This document shows, piece by piece, positions 46,281 to 57,708 of a stretch of 64,000 nucleotides of DNA. The stretch comes from Cryptomeria japonica (taxonomy: Eukaryota > Streptophyta > Pinopsida > Cupressales > Cupressaceae). Positions within the stretch are counted from its first letter, which is position 1; each line of letters starts with the position of its first letter. The stretch is from assembly GCF_030272615.1 (NCBI RefSeq), contig NC_081412.1, forward strand, positions 140,904,747 through 140,968,746, given 5' to 3'. Both the position numbers and the translations under genes were made by a program. The notes beneath the pieces are model-generated. The model worked only from the letters and a program-made list of their open reading frames with translations. It was not told the DNA's origin and did not search any database.

Positions 46281-46418
46281 TATTGGCAGTGGGTCAACAT
46301 CCCTCGTGGGGATTCACGACATGGTTTAATAGCCTCATGTGGATTCTATAAGTCTAGTGGTTGTATCAGGCACTGACAGGTTGATCTTTTGGTGCAACGA
46401 CAACCCTAGATTGTAAAA
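46281..46418 (+). repeat. TRIM left terminal repeat
   Basis: 138 bp, TATTGGCAGTGGGTC to TTGTAAAA; TG and CA ends both decayed. Confidence 0.9.
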
Positions 46419-46420
46419 AG

Positions 46421-46432
46421 TGGTATCAGAGC
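46421..46432 (+). other. TRIM primer-binding site
   Basis: TGGTATCAGAGC, exact initiator-Met complement. Confidence 0.92.
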
Positions 46433-46486
46433 TTGGTCACAAGTTTGAATCATGCAGGCCATAGTGAGTGATGCTGGGAGGGGGAT

Positions 46487-46624
46487 TGTTGGTAGTGGGC
46501 CAGCATCCCTCACAGGGATTAGCAACATGGTTTAATAGCCTCCTGTGGATTCTATAAGTCTAGTGGTTGTATCGGGCATTCACAAGTTGATCTTTTGGTG
46601 TAACAACAACCCTAGCTTATAACA
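46487..46624 (+). repeat. TRIM right terminal repeat
   Basis: 138 bp, TGTTGGTAGTGGGCC to CTTATAACA, with intact TG/CA ends. Confidence 0.9.
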
Positions 46625-46993
46625 ATATCTAACAAAATTATCTATCAATACCTTATACAAATTTTCATGCCTTATGTCGGTTTACAAAGATATATACAAT
46701 ATCAAATTACATGTCAGCCAGATAATATAAATGCATAAATATTAAAATCAATTGTCGATGCCGAATCCAAGATATGTCAGCCTCCAATACCAATAACCTT
46801 TACTAAACCATGTCTTCCTGCATTTCCAGTAACCAAAGAAATCATTTTGTCTTGTCGATGCCGGTGTTAGTGAAGTATTTGTGAACTACCTGTCGGTACA
46901 CCATAGAACCAAAACATGAAACCGGAACACAATACCATGTTTCCATCAATGAAAACATAGTGAAACCAACCAATTGAGTGTCAATTGCCAATA

Positions 46994-47263
46994 ATCTCCT
47001 CCTTTGGCATTGATGGCAACACTCATGTGAAAAATGGTCAAGGTTTCATCTGTCGGTTTCATCTTGCCCTGCTCCCCCTGAGCTAAATATGCAAAATACT
47101 CCATATCTCCAAAACTCCATGACTCCATTACTCCCCCTAATGTATACAACTCTTTTTATTCTTTTTCATATCTATACTACTCCTCCTTTGACATCAATTC
47201 CATCAAAAATTCAAAAAGAATGTCAAAAAAAAAGAACTGTATAATGAATATCCAAAAATCTTA
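46994..47263 (-). other. A3 3' untranslated region
   Basis: On the minus strand: a tract complementary to TCTCCTCCTTTGG (46995-47007) at the LTR, a TGTTGCCATCAATGCC hairpin arm just before it, another tract at about 47077-47095, and an internal TTGATGTCAAAGGAGGAG at about 47176-47194, matching A1 and A2. Confidence 0.65.
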
Positions 47264-50200
47264 CTAGAGCTTGACAAATTTCAAAATTTCTGAATAAGCC
47301 TTCTCCAGTAACTCAAGATAAGTATCCTAGAAAGTTTATAATGTGTCATAAATAGATACAAGTCTACTCAATAAATGTGCAAAAGATTATTTCTCATTTA
47401 CCTCTGTCAGTGTGGGCTTTCCCACCATATCCATGCATTCTTTCTTATGTACACTGAGTGAATCCAACCAGGGACTGACCAAGCCTCTCAAACTTCTAGC
47501 TCTTCTTATTTTTTTGTCTCTTTCCTTCTCAAGAACAAAAATTTGGTTCTCCAAAATTAAAATTTGACCATCAATTGATGTAGTCAATGAAATTAATCTG
47601 TCAAAAGAATTAGCTATACTTGCAATTTTATCCTAAATTTCTTTTATCTTTTTATCCACATTAGCTGTAAGTATTTCAGTGTTACAACATACCCTATATA
47701 TATTTGTACATTGCTTCAAATAATTTTCTATTAGTATCAACTTCTCATCAATTTTTTTCTTCTCTGATTCAATTACCTGATCAAATGTAGCTCTCTTAGC
47801 CTGAGTAAACCTTTCTAGTGCTTTCCTATTTGAGATTTGTTGTAAGGATTGAAAATCCTTTGAAATATTGCCAGATGGGCTTGCTTCACTTTCAATCTTA
47901 CACTTTGGGACCAATTTGTGTAAAAAAATGATAGATTGATCTATAATCCATTTATCTGTGGATCCCTCCTTCATCAGTTTTTGTGCTGCCATCATCATCA
48001 ATTCAGTGAGTCATCTTTGTGATGTTTTTCTTTTTGACCATTGAAGTCTCAATTGACAATAGTGATGGACCAACAACTAGTTCCTTGCCAGATTCCCCTG
48101 CCTTCTCCTCTAAAGATTTATCCTTTATAACCTCCTCACTTGCATCAGTGGCTTCACCACTTGGTGCAGTCTGTGTAACTGTCGGTTCCTCTGTAGGAAC
48201 TGTAACCTCAACCTGTACATTTGTATTTGGAGGACTATTAGTCTCAATATTAGTATCCAATACAATATTAGCTTGTTCACTCTCTGTATTAACCAATATC
48301 TCAATATTTGTCTATGCATCTGTATTTACCGAGGGCACAATTTCCACTATCTTAATATTTTTCAAAACTAAGGGTGAAGTACCCATAATCCCCTTTCCTT
48401 TTCCCTCAATCAGGGTATCTATAGTGTCTGTCTTGGTTTCTGGTGAAGTAAAAAATCCCATGTTTTCTCCAAGAAATTTAACGCATGCTTTTTGAGTCTC
48501 CTTTATTATTTCATTTACTTTTCCTAGCATCAAACTAGCTATCCTATGTTTGCTATTGAAAAATTTTATGGCTACCACCTCAATTGTCTTTTCCATTTCA
48601 TATGGAAATAGTAACAAAAATAGATAATAGCTCTTGAATTTTAATATGTTTATCTTCTTGCATAGCTGATAGTCTTCTAGCATCTAACATATTATACAAT
48701 TCAGCCGGTATTTTATTTTCTATTTCTATTAAGGATTTTCAATAAATATCCAAGTATAATAAGACTGATTCCTCTACCTCTCTTTGTTCATCCTCCTCTA
48801 AGTGATCATAGTAAAATTGAACATTATTCAACATGCCATCTTTAGTGATTTCATAGACTAATTCTGCACAAGTTTTAGGTGGAACATTACCATAATCAGG
48901 TTCATTCTTCTTCTTCCTCTTCACAGTACCAGATGCAGTTGAAGGTGTTGCCTTTGGTTCTTTCTTTTGTGTTGGTATTTTGATTGTAACCTTCCTAACA
49001 GGTTGCTTCTTATCTTTTGCCTTTGTTTCCTCTGGTTTCTTCCTAACAACCCTCTTAAATGCCAATGATGTGTCATCCTTAGATTCTGATTTTGCAATAA
49101 TAGGCTTAATATGAACTTCAGGATCCTTCCTCTTTCTACCTTTCTCCAGGACAACATCAATTAATTCTTTGATGTCCTTTGAGACCTTCTCCATAATTTT
49201 TCTTGTTTTCCCTTCCCACTTCTCTCTTTTCTTCTGGTTGAACTTTGTTTCAACCTTTTGAGTTTTGTGTTGTGTAGTACCACGGGGCTTCTTTGCCTCA
49301 TCTATTAGTGCATCAATCAACATTTTTGCATAGGCATCAAGAATCTGTACATCCACCTCATAGCCCATTTCTTCAATCCAAATATTTTGAGACTTAACTG
49401 CTTCCATGAGTGTCTCATCCTTCTTTACCATGAAGCATATGTCAGTTGAATATTTTTCTATAATATGCTTAGGTACCCTTACCCTAGACCTCATATATTT
49501 CTAGAATGCTTTGAAATATCCCCATACCTTATTATCTCTCTAACTTCCTAAAGCAACAATTGACTATTTCAATTGTCTGCCTATCGGGATGTCAAATGCC
49601 CATTGCCTCTTATGAAAACCGAGTGTATCATTCATGAAATATAACATCAGGAAAACTAACAAGTTGCCATACTGAAATGTACCCTTCTTTTCACCCTTAA
49701 TCTTCCCTAAGTTTATTAATAAATCATCTAGCATCCAACCACATAGATCTAATTTTACATTCTCTCTCATCATTTTGTATGTAGCCAAAATGCATGAACT
49801 GGAAACAAAATTCAATTAGTTTGATTGAGTTACCTTATACCCGATGATCATGCTACCAAATTTGATGTCTGTGTCGGCGATAGTGCTCACTTTCATGGAT
49901 CTTTTACCAGATGTTGTGCTAGTGATCTCTCAAGAAATCATTTGAAACCTTCTTGTCTCGATGTTTCCCAATGATGGCAAACTAGTGATTGCCTGGATGG
50001 CTTCCTTCATGATTTTGTAAGGTCTGTTTAACCATATTAACTCCTCATGTAGTCTTCTTAGAACATATCTGAGTATCTCATCCTCAAATTCTGTAATATC
50101 GAGAATGTTGGTAAACCCTGGGTCTTCAATATGCTTGAATGTCAGTTTGAACTTTCTAGATTTTCCCATCATCTCATGCATATACATGCCCTTAATTTTT

Positions 50201-50409
50201 GAAGTTCCCAAGTCCTCGATGTGACAATGAATATATGCCCTAACATCCTCTACATAGAAAAATCCCTTTGGAATGCAATAAAATACTCCGACCGAATCTT
50301 CCAGGGTAGCCACATGTGGATACCACTTGAAAATTGGCCTGGGGCGGTCCTTAACCTCTACTACAATTGGGTTTGCAACAAAAACAAGAATAGATGATGA
50401 TCTCGCTTC
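47264..50409 (-). pseudogene. A3 ORF2: unknown conserved protein, near full length
   Basis: Start ATG at 50409 (MEARSSSILVFVANPIVVE). Conserved blocks in order: RPRPIFKWYPH, DSVGVFYCIPKG, YIHCHIEDLG, a TSLPS motif, GYKVT, KIKGEKKGTFQYGNLLVFLM, RVPKHIIEKYSTDICFMVKK, MGYEVDVQILDAYAKMLIDA, a long Lys-rich tract with KRVVRKKPEETKAKDKKQ and VKRKKKNEPDYG (likely nuclear or nucleic-acid binding), NVQFYYDHLEEDEQREVEES and LLYLDIYKSLIEI. Then an acidic Thr/Glu/Val-rich region (48296-48003) and a helical C-terminus (48001-47633, 47587-47264). Stops at 49930, near 49815, 49564 and 48736; frameshifts in the C-terminal third. Total about 1,050 codons. No pol motif. Not recognised. Confidence 0.68.
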
Positions 50410-50857
50410 CATGTTTAAAGATAAATACCTTTTGATTGCTCTCAGTGAAAACCTCCAACAAATTCTTCCAGACACCGGTGAGATCGCTCAAGAAGAAATT
50501 TGATTGCTCTGTATTTCCTTTGATCACACTTAGTCGCTCAGAATCACTCTGAAATTTCTCTGAATGCAAGGTGATCAACAATGAAGTGTATTCGACCTTT
50601 TTATCCTTTGAAAAACCCTAATCTTTCATTGACATAAATGACTACCGGTGAAAGATACCGGATCTCACTCAGAACATATCCATGTTGGATAATCATCTCC
50701 AATATCTAGAACATCTTCCAGAACCTCTTCCTGGGGCATATGTAGCATCTTCATGAATTTTTCCTAACCCTAAGGCATCTGCCTTAGTTACCGAATAAGC
50801 TCCTTGTCAGTGAAAGAGTAGCCTCTTCTACCAGATAAGTAACCAGGACATTTCCAT
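50410..50857 (-). other. A3 spacer between ORF1 and ORF2
   Basis: Corresponds to A1 4439-4781. In the sense direction it has pyrimidine-rich tracts and TCAAAAG-GTATTTATC directly before the ATG, resembling an untranslated leader. Confidence 0.4.
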
Positions 50858-51905
50858 CTAATGATTGTTCTTCAATCTTCCTAACCCATCTTTGAGTATG
50901 ATCTTGGTGGATTTCACTAACCTTCTCTTTTCCTTTCTCACTTGATCATCCACTACCAACAGGTCAACTTCTGTTTCTACAAAACTTAGCAATATGTCCA
51001 ACCTCATTACATGCATAACATGTAATATTGTTCCTTTGAATTGCTTTGCTAAAACCGATGAAATTGTTTGACCTGCACTGATTAGCCATATGTCCAAATT
51101 TTCCAGAAGCATAGCATTTAACATTTATTCTGCAATCTTCTATTTTATGACCAAACTTATAGCATTTAGAAAATTTACCGGGAGTAGAATCAAGGTTTTG
51201 TTTTGATTTGTTTCTACATTGCCTAGCCATGTGACCAAATCTATTGCAAATAAAACATCTACCATTAAATTTATAAGCATTAAATTGCCTTACCGATGCC
51301 TTATGGTTTTGATCTTCATTAGCAGCATCAGAACTCTATCCTTGCTCAAATACAAGTCTACTGGAATCTCCAATCTAACTTTATCTCTTCAATAACTCAT
51401 CAAGTTGTGCTGAGCTGATCTTGATTTTTTTTTTATACTCACTTGTAGTAGTTAAATATTCTCTCAGAATTATCATTTGTCTCTCAAGATCTTGTTCATT
51501 ACTCTGGGATTGTACCAAATCAGTTCTCAACATATCATTTTCATGAACCAACCTACCACATTCTTCAAATTTGTTCTTCAGGGATACAACAAGATTTTCT
51601 TCCTTCTTCTTTATGTCCTCAATCTCCTTAGACATCCTCATAGTTATAACTTGCATTTCATTTTTCATAACCATGTTCTCCTGACTCAATTTATGACATT
51701 GTTCCTTAAGTGCATCTTTCTCTTCATCATCCCGACTTTGCAGAAGTTCCTTCCTCCTAGCTTGAATAGATGATAGCCTCTCTTGTAGGACAAGAATGAA
51801 TTCCTTAGAAGAATTCAATTCATCTTGTAGCTTTAAGTTCTTCAATATTTTAGTATCATAATCTTCAGGTGCCATCTCAAGTTGCCTCTCCAAAGCCATA
51901 TCCAT
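50858..51905 (-). pseudogene. A3 ORF1: coiled-coil protein with four CCHC knuckles (broken)
   Basis: ATG at 51905 (MDMALERQLEMAPEDYD), about 55 nt after the priming site. The first 174 residues are uninterrupted and strongly helical, with charged heptads (KNLKLQDELNSSKEFILVLQ, KEEDALKE-type segments, HENDMLRTDL). The knuckle zone follows: first CNRFGHMARQC (51260-51215), second with its first Cys changed to Phe (FSKCYKFGHKIEDC), third with a Cys-to-Ser change (CYASGKFGHMANQC), fourth intact (CYACNEVGHIAKFC). Comparison with A1 shows all four were CCHC originally. A stop near 51381 and later frameshifts break it. Confidence 0.72.
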
Positions 51906-51959
51906 GGATTCCGGTTTTAGGATCTTCCTCTAGCTATTAAACTTCCTTCAAGACACAAA

Positions 51960-51971
51960 GCTTGAATACCA
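51960..51971 (-). other. Primer-binding site of A3 (decayed)
   Basis: Minus strand TGGTATTCAAGC, three mismatches from the Met-type site. Confidence 0.65.
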
Positions 51972-51973
51972 AT

Positions 51974-52922
51974 TGTTGGAAACTAATAACACTATGAGGA
52001 GGGGGGTGAATCAATGTTATACCAGAATGATAAGTTTTAGCCTTATTAAAATATGCATAAACCAATCGGTATACCGGTACATACAGAATTGAAAGAAGTA
52101 AAGCAACCAATAAGCCAATCACATAAGTGAGAACCATAACACACTGATTTATACGTGGAAAACCTCAAAGAGGAAAAACCATGGTGGGATGTGTGACCCT
52201 CAATATCAATCCACTAGCCATATGAAGAGATATTATAAAACATAAGGGGCCTGCGCTTCCAGGAAGGCTTATAGCCTAGAGCACACTGCTCAATCACAAA
52301 AGGAGCCTCACTGACTACATCAAATTCCAGACTACAATTTGGAGAAGTGTGAACTTCTAAGGTAGCATCTTCTATGCCAGAATACAATTCTGGTTTAAGC
52401 TTTGTCTATTCTAGTCTGAAACCCTAAACTCTTTACTGAAATAACCCTTACAATAATTTACTCACATACATGATCTCTCTAATATATTTCACATCATATT
52501 ACATTCGCATATCCATAATCTCCTATCATATTTCTCTTGTATATATCTAACAAAATGATCTATCAAACTATCCTGTATACCCTATACAAATTTTCATGCC
52601 TTATGTCGTCTTACAAAGATATATACAATATCAAATTACATGTCGGCCAGATAACATAAATGCATAAACATTAAAATCAATTGTCGATGCCATATTAAAG
52701 ATATGTCGGCCTCCAATACCAATAACCTTTACTAAGCCATGTCGGCCTACATTGTCGGTAACCAAAGAAATACTTTTTTCTGGTCAGTGTCGGTGCTGGT
52801 GAAGTATCTGTGAAGTCTCCGTCGATACACCATAGAACCAAAAAATGAAGTCGGAACATAATACCATGTTGCCATCAATGAAAACATAAAGAAACCAACC
52901 AATTGAGTGTTAATTGCCAACA
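51974..52922 (-). repeat. 5' LTR of A3 (949 bp)
   Basis: Plus strand TGTTGGAAACTAATAACAC...TTGCCAACA. Includes the empty TRIM site at 52543-52547. Confidence 0.9.
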
Positions 52923-52927
52923 TAGCA
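52923..52927. repeat. Target duplication TAGCA, right side of A3
   Basis: Pairs with 45695-45699. Confidence 0.9.
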
Positions 52928-55070
52928 GTCTATACATTCACTAGAGTACATATCAAAGGAGAAACCCATAAGACACCTTATAAATTATGGTTTGGAAATA
53001 CACCTACAGTTAAGTATTTAAGAATCTTTGGTAGTACATGTTATATCAGGAGAGATAATATCATTGGAAAATTTGATCCTAGATGTGATGAAGGAATATT
53101 TCTTGGTTATTATAATGAAAGCAAAGCATATAGATGTTATAACAAGAGATTGCAGAGAATTGTGGAGAGTGCTAATGTCAAGGTGGATGAGCTGACTAGA
53201 GGTCAAATCAAATTTTATGAGCAAGAACCGGCAGTGGAAATGATCATAACTAAACTGGTAACATCTTTATCAGAACAAAGTGTTGAACTAGTTACTCCGA
53301 AACTGGGAAGAGGAACAAAGAGTTCGAAGACTCCTAGTTATGTGAGATTGAATCATTCAGAATATTAGATTGTTGGGGATAAGAACAATGAAGTGATGAC
53401 AAGAAGAAGATTGAAAACTAATGAGGTATGTTTAATTTCTCAAGTTGAATCGGTATCAGTAATTGAAGCATGTAAAGATGAATGTTGGTTGAAAGCAATG
53501 GAAGAAGAATTAGATCAGATTGAGAAGAATAACACATGGACTTTAGTTCCCTAGCCTAAAAATAATAATGTTATTGGAACTAAATGGGTTTTTAGGAATA
53601 AATTGAGTGAGGATGGTCAAGTTGTTAGTAATAAGGCTAGATTGGTTTGTAAAGGATATTCTTAGAAGGAAGGATTGATTATGGTGAGACTTTTGCACCT
53701 GTAGCTAGGATTGAAGCTGTAAGATTATTTCTTGCCTATGCTGCTCATAAAAACTACAAGATTTATTAGATGGATGTTAAGTGTGCATTTTTGAATGGGG
53801 ATCTTGATAAGGAAGTTTGTATTGAGGAACCTGATGGTTTTTCACTTTTAGATGATACAAACATGGTTTGCAGGTTAAGGAAAGCTTTATATTTATTGAA
53901 ACATGCACCTAGAGCTTGGTATGCAAGGTGAGGTAAATATCTTTTGAAGCTTGGTTTTACTAAGGGTAATGCTGACAATAATTTATATTATAAGGTCACT
54001 AATGATGATATATTTATTATTGAAGTATTTGTTGATGACATCATTTTTGGAGGTGAAGATAAGTTGTGCATAGAATTTTCTAAGAATATGGAGAAACAAT
54101 TTGAAATGTCTATGATTGGGGAAATGAAATTTTTCTTAGGTTTGGAAATTACTCAGACTGACAAAATTATTTTCATTTGACAAACTAAGTATGCTAGGGA
54201 ATTGTTGAATAAATATGGTATGGGAGATTCTAAAATGGTAAGTACCCCTATTGTTACAAGTGAGAAATTGACAAGGAAAGATGTTTCTGCACCAATAAAT
54301 CCTACAAGATACAAATCTATGATTGGAGGTCTTCTTTATTTGACTCAGACTAGGCCTGGCATAATGAATGTTGTTTGTATTGCATCTAGATTTCAGATTG
54401 ATCCTAGAGAAAATCATGAGAGTGAGGTGAAAAGGATTTTTAGATACTTGCAAGGTACATCTGAATATGGTTTGTGTTACCCTAAGGATGTTTTTACTTT
54501 ACTTCATGTGCATATATAGATGTTGATTGGGTTGGAGATGTTGATGACTGGAAAAGTACTTTCGATGGAGCTTTCTTTCTTGGAAAGAAGTTGGTTTCAT
54601 GGATCAGCAAGAAAAAATCATGTACTTCTTTATCTACTAGTGAAGCTAAGTATGTTGTTGCTGCTACTAATTGTACACATGTTATATGGATGAAGCCAAT
54701 GTTGAAGGATATCAAAGTGCATTACACTGGACCAGTAGTTATTCACTATGATAACTCTACTGCTATTGACAGATCAAAGCATTTGGTATTTCACTCTAAG
54801 ACAAAGCACATATCTATCAAATATAACTTATTGAAGGAGAAGGTGGAAGAAAATGAAGTTAGACTGGTTTATGTGAGCCAAATTGCAGATATTTTCACTA
54901 AACCTTTGCCTAAAGAATCATTTCAGTACTTGAGAGACGGGTTAGGGGTTTGTGCCCCTCCAATAGAGAACCGATTGATGCTTTTTGGCATTAGTCCAAT
55001 ATATATTGTTAGAGATATTATTCATTTCGGTACTGATGTGGGGATGCTACTACTCAGGGGGAGTAGTTAG
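52928..55070 (+). pseudogene. F integrase end, reverse transcriptase and RNase H (broken)
   Basis: 52928-53368: integrase C-terminal part (HIKGETHKTPYKLWFG, CDEGIFLGY). 53400-54180: reverse transcriptase, with TKWVFRNKL, a frameshift near 53670, [12 protein letters not shown], and [11 protein letters not shown] at about 54030, so catalytic Asp residues remain. 54180-55070: connection and RNase H, with NPTRYKSMIGGLLYLTQTRPG and VSWISKKKSCTSLSTSEAKY, where the usual TEAEY Glu is Lys, then the KTKHI segment and an extended tail to a stop at 55070. Stops at about 53366, 53553, 53665, 53767, 53929, 54178; frameshift near 54500. Confidence 0.87.
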
Positions 55071-55388
55071 CCTTGTGTTTCAGTGGTTTTTATCTTTTTT
55101 GCTTTGATATTTTTGTCAGATTTCTAGCATTGATGTCAAAGGGGGAGAGATATTGATGTGAAAAACTTAAGGAGTTGTATACATTAGGGGGAGAGATATA
55201 TGTGAAAAATAGAGATTTACAAAGAAATCATTCATAGGGGGAGTTTGATCTTTGTTTCAAAACTTCATTACTATATCTTTGAGTGGGAGATTCTTGGTTG
55301 TCTTCCATTGGGGGAAACTTGTTTGGCATTTCTTGGTACTTAGATGTTTTTCACATCTAATGTTGCCATCAATGCCAAAGGGGGATAT
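55071..55388 (+). other. F 3' untranslated region with repeated polypurine tracts
   Basis: Purine tracts of the type AGGGGGAGA at 55055-55065, 55138-55150, 55186-55196, 55236-55243, 55310-55317 and 55377-55386; the last abuts the 3' LTR. The second is preceded by CATTGATGTCAA. GTTGCCATCAATG (55362-55374) pairs, with one mismatch, with CATTGATGTCAAC (55435-55447) inside the LTR. Confidence 0.75.
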
Positions 55389-56609
55389 TGTTGGCCATTT
55401 GAAGGAATTATTATGTGTTGCATTGATGTTTTGTCATTGATGTCAACACTAGTTGTTTTGGATGCTTTACTGACACTCTTCTGGTCTTGGTAGGTTGTGT
55501 GGTTTCTGGTTGGTTTGGATTCGGTACACTCCAGTATGTTTGGGTAATGGAATTGGCTTACTCATCTTCATATTCAGTCAGTTGGTTTTTGTTCTGGTGA
55601 TCGGATGCTATCTTGTTTGCTTGGAATCTTGGTTTGTGGTTTCGGTGAGGGTTTCATAGGAAAAGTTTTATTGAAGATCTTTGATGATATGCATAAGTGG
55701 TGTCAATGCAGCTTCTGGTGGAGATTCAGGATGCTGATGGTGATCATGTTTGAGACTTGGCAGATTAGGATTATTGCTTTGGCATGTATGGACCTATATT
55801 GGGTCCCAGTGTATCTAGGTTATGGACCAGCTTAATGTAGCATGTGGATGGGACCTCTCGATGTGTTTTCATGATGTCTTAAGGGTTGGATATTATTTGT
55901 TTGGTCTAAAGATGACATGTTTTATAATTATGTAATTGGTTTATTGTCTGGTGGCCAACCTGATTGTTTATGGTCGAGGGTTTGTATATATATGATGTAA
56001 GATCTCATTGTAGATGATATGAGAATATAGGAAATGCATATGGATATGTAATGTGCAAATAAAGTAATATCATTTAGGCAGAGGATTTGGTCAATCATTG
56101 GAGATAGAATTGGGTTTATGTAAGAGGATTTATTCCTCTGGTATTGATCTTAACTGGAACTATATTCATGCATAGGAGATTCTATCTTTGCAGTTCATTC
56201 ATTCTTTTGGATTTTAGTATGGATTTCTATGTAGTCAGTGAGACTCCTTTTGTCATGAGAAGTGCACTCTAGACTATTGGCCTTTCTGTAAGTGCAAGCC
56301 CTTCAATTGTAATTCACATACTTACTACAAAAGTATTATCTGACTATGGGTAGGCTTCTCACCATGGTTTTTCCCTTTACCGAGTTTTCCACATAAAAAT
56401 CTTGGTGTCATGTGGATTGTATTTATTCTATGATTATTGTTTATTCTTAATTGGTTTATCTTCTATTTCGATATTTGGTTTAAGCATTCTTGTATTAATG
56501 TTGTGGGTTCCGGTATTAAAGTTTTAAATTGCTTAAGGTTCTAGTAATCTGAGACAACTCATTCACCCCCCCATCTCAGTTGTCTTCCAGTTATTTGAAC
56601 TATCTAACA
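55389..56609 (+). repeat. 3' LTR of F (1,221 bp)
   Basis: TGTTGGCCATTTGAAGG...ATCTAACA; matches 42333-43558. The C tract is much shorter here (C7 at 56566-56572, against about C14). Confidence 0.92.
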
Positions 56610-56614
56610 ACTAC
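56610..56614. repeat. Target duplication ACTAC, right side of F
   Basis: Pairs with GCTAC at 42328-42332 (one transition). Confidence 0.75.
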
Positions 56615-57708
56615 TGATGAAGGTGTTACAGATGAAGAATCAGAAAGAGATGAAGTCATGTTTCTTGCCATTAAATAAGATGGACTGGTACTTGTTGATT
56701 CCACTAGTTGTACTATTGAGGAGAAGGCTTTAGCTACTAAAGTTGAAGAAAATGATGAACAGGTAAGTGATAGTGGTTGTTCACATCATAGGATCGGTGA
56801 TAAAAGAAAATTTGTGAGTATGGTAAGTTATGATGGTGGAATAGTGAGATTTGGAGATGACAAAGCCTATGTGATCCATGGTAGAGGTTCTATTTCTTTT
56901 GATGGTAAGCATAATATTGATGATGTTCTATATGTTGAAGGTTTGAAGCATAATATTTTGAGTGTGTGACAGATGGTTGACAAAGGCTATGATTTGCAAT
57001 TTAAGAATGGTAAATGCAAAATCTTGAATGCCCCCAGTATAGAGATTGTATCTGGAATGAAGACTAAAGGTAATATTTTTCATTTGAATGCTGGTGAGAA
57101 AAGTTGCTCGATTGGTGAGATTGATGAAAGTTGGTTGTGGCATAGGAGAATGTGTCATATTAATTTTGATTCAATGATTAAGATTAGTTCTATTCAAGTT
57201 GTTAGAGATCTTCCTAAGATTGTTAAGCCTACTAATCAGGTACGTAAGAAATGTCAACTGGGTAAGAAAACATGAATTTCTTTCAAGATCAAGCAGTATA
57301 AATCTGATGGATTGCTAGATCTTGTACATACTAACCTATGTGGACCTACAAATGTTAGAAGTGTGCAAGGAGACAGATATTTTATGTTGCTAATTGATGA
57401 TTATTCCAGGATGATGTGGGTTGTCATTTTGAAGGAGAAATCAGAAGCATTAGACAAATTCAAGATATTCAAAGCAAAGGTTGAGACTAAGTCAGGAATG
57501 AAGGTGAAATGTCTGAGATCTGACAAAGGTGGAGAATTTTGTTCTAATGCGTTTGATTCATTCTATGAGAAGCATTGGATTAGAAGACAATTATCTACTC
57601 CTAGAACCCCTTAGCAAAATGGAGTTGTTGAAAGGAAGAATAGGACCATTTTGGTTGTTGCAAGGACTATGCTGATTGAAGGGAATTGTTTGAAGATCTA
57701 TTGGAGAG
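56610..57708 (+). pseudogene. G protease and integrase N-terminal part (broken)
   Basis: Continues G after insert F: acidic linker, protease region SDSGCSHHRIGDK (about 56768-56806), pre-integrase zinc region with WLWHRRMCHINFD, a degenerate CxxC (VRKKCQLGKK), then integrase core with HTNLCGP (first catalytic Asp to Asn), RSDKGGEF and GVVERKNRT. Stops at about 56677, 56967, 57272 and 57611. Ends at 57708, where H is inserted. Confidence 0.85.

Larger units (their letters stand above)
46281..46624 (+). mobile_element. TRIM: 344-bp miniature LTR retrotransposon
   Basis: Two 138-bp direct terminal repeats (46281-46418, 46487-46624) around 68 bp of internal DNA. The internal part holds an exact TGGTATCAGAGC priming site (46421-46432) and a GGGAGGGGGAT purine tract (46476-46486). 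ATATC is duplicated on both sides (46276-46280, 46625-46629), and the other LTR of A3 shows the empty site at 52543-52547. No coding capacity. The two repeats differ at many positions, so the insertion is old. Left terminus reads TATTGG, right repeat TGTTGG...ATAACA. Confidence 0.93.
45700..46993 (-). repeat. 3' LTR of A3 (1,294 bp including TRIM)
   Basis: Plus strand TGTTTGGAAACTGATAAC...TTGCCAATA. Matches 51974-52922 apart from the TRIM and its duplication. A G run of about 14 lies at 45725-45738. Confidence 0.88.
45700..52922 (-). mobile_element. Element A3: most complete A-family element, minus strand
   Basis: 5' LTR 51974-52922, priming site, ORF1 (51905-50858), spacer, ORF2 (50409-47264), purine tract, 3' LTR 45700-46993 (which contains the TRIM). 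Flanked by TAGCA. No pol. Its removal with one TAGCA restores the integrase frame of F. Confidence 0.92.
42333..56609 (+). mobile_element. Element F: Ty1-copia retrotransposon carrying A3
   Basis: LTRs 42333-43558 and 55389-56609, Met-type priming site, gag-pol split by A3 inside integrase, long 3' untranslated region with many purine tracts. Without A3 it is about 7.0 kb. Flanked by GCTAC/ACTAC. Confidence 0.92.
39941..57708 (+). mobile_element. Element G: Ty1-copia element, 5' portion (interrupted by F and H)
   Basis: 5' LTR, decayed priming site, gag (to 42332), then insert F (42333-56609), then the rest of gag, protease and integrase to 57708, where H is inserted. The remaining pol and 3' LTR are beyond the right edge. 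Removing F with one 5-bp duplication joins the linker between knuckle and protease. Confidence 0.85.

Noticed and set aside
45700-46993. Unequal LTR lengths of A3 (1,294 versus 949 bp) taken as a sign of two different elements
   Set aside because: The difference is accounted for by the TRIM plus its 5-bp duplication; the rest aligns, and TAGCA flanks both ends.
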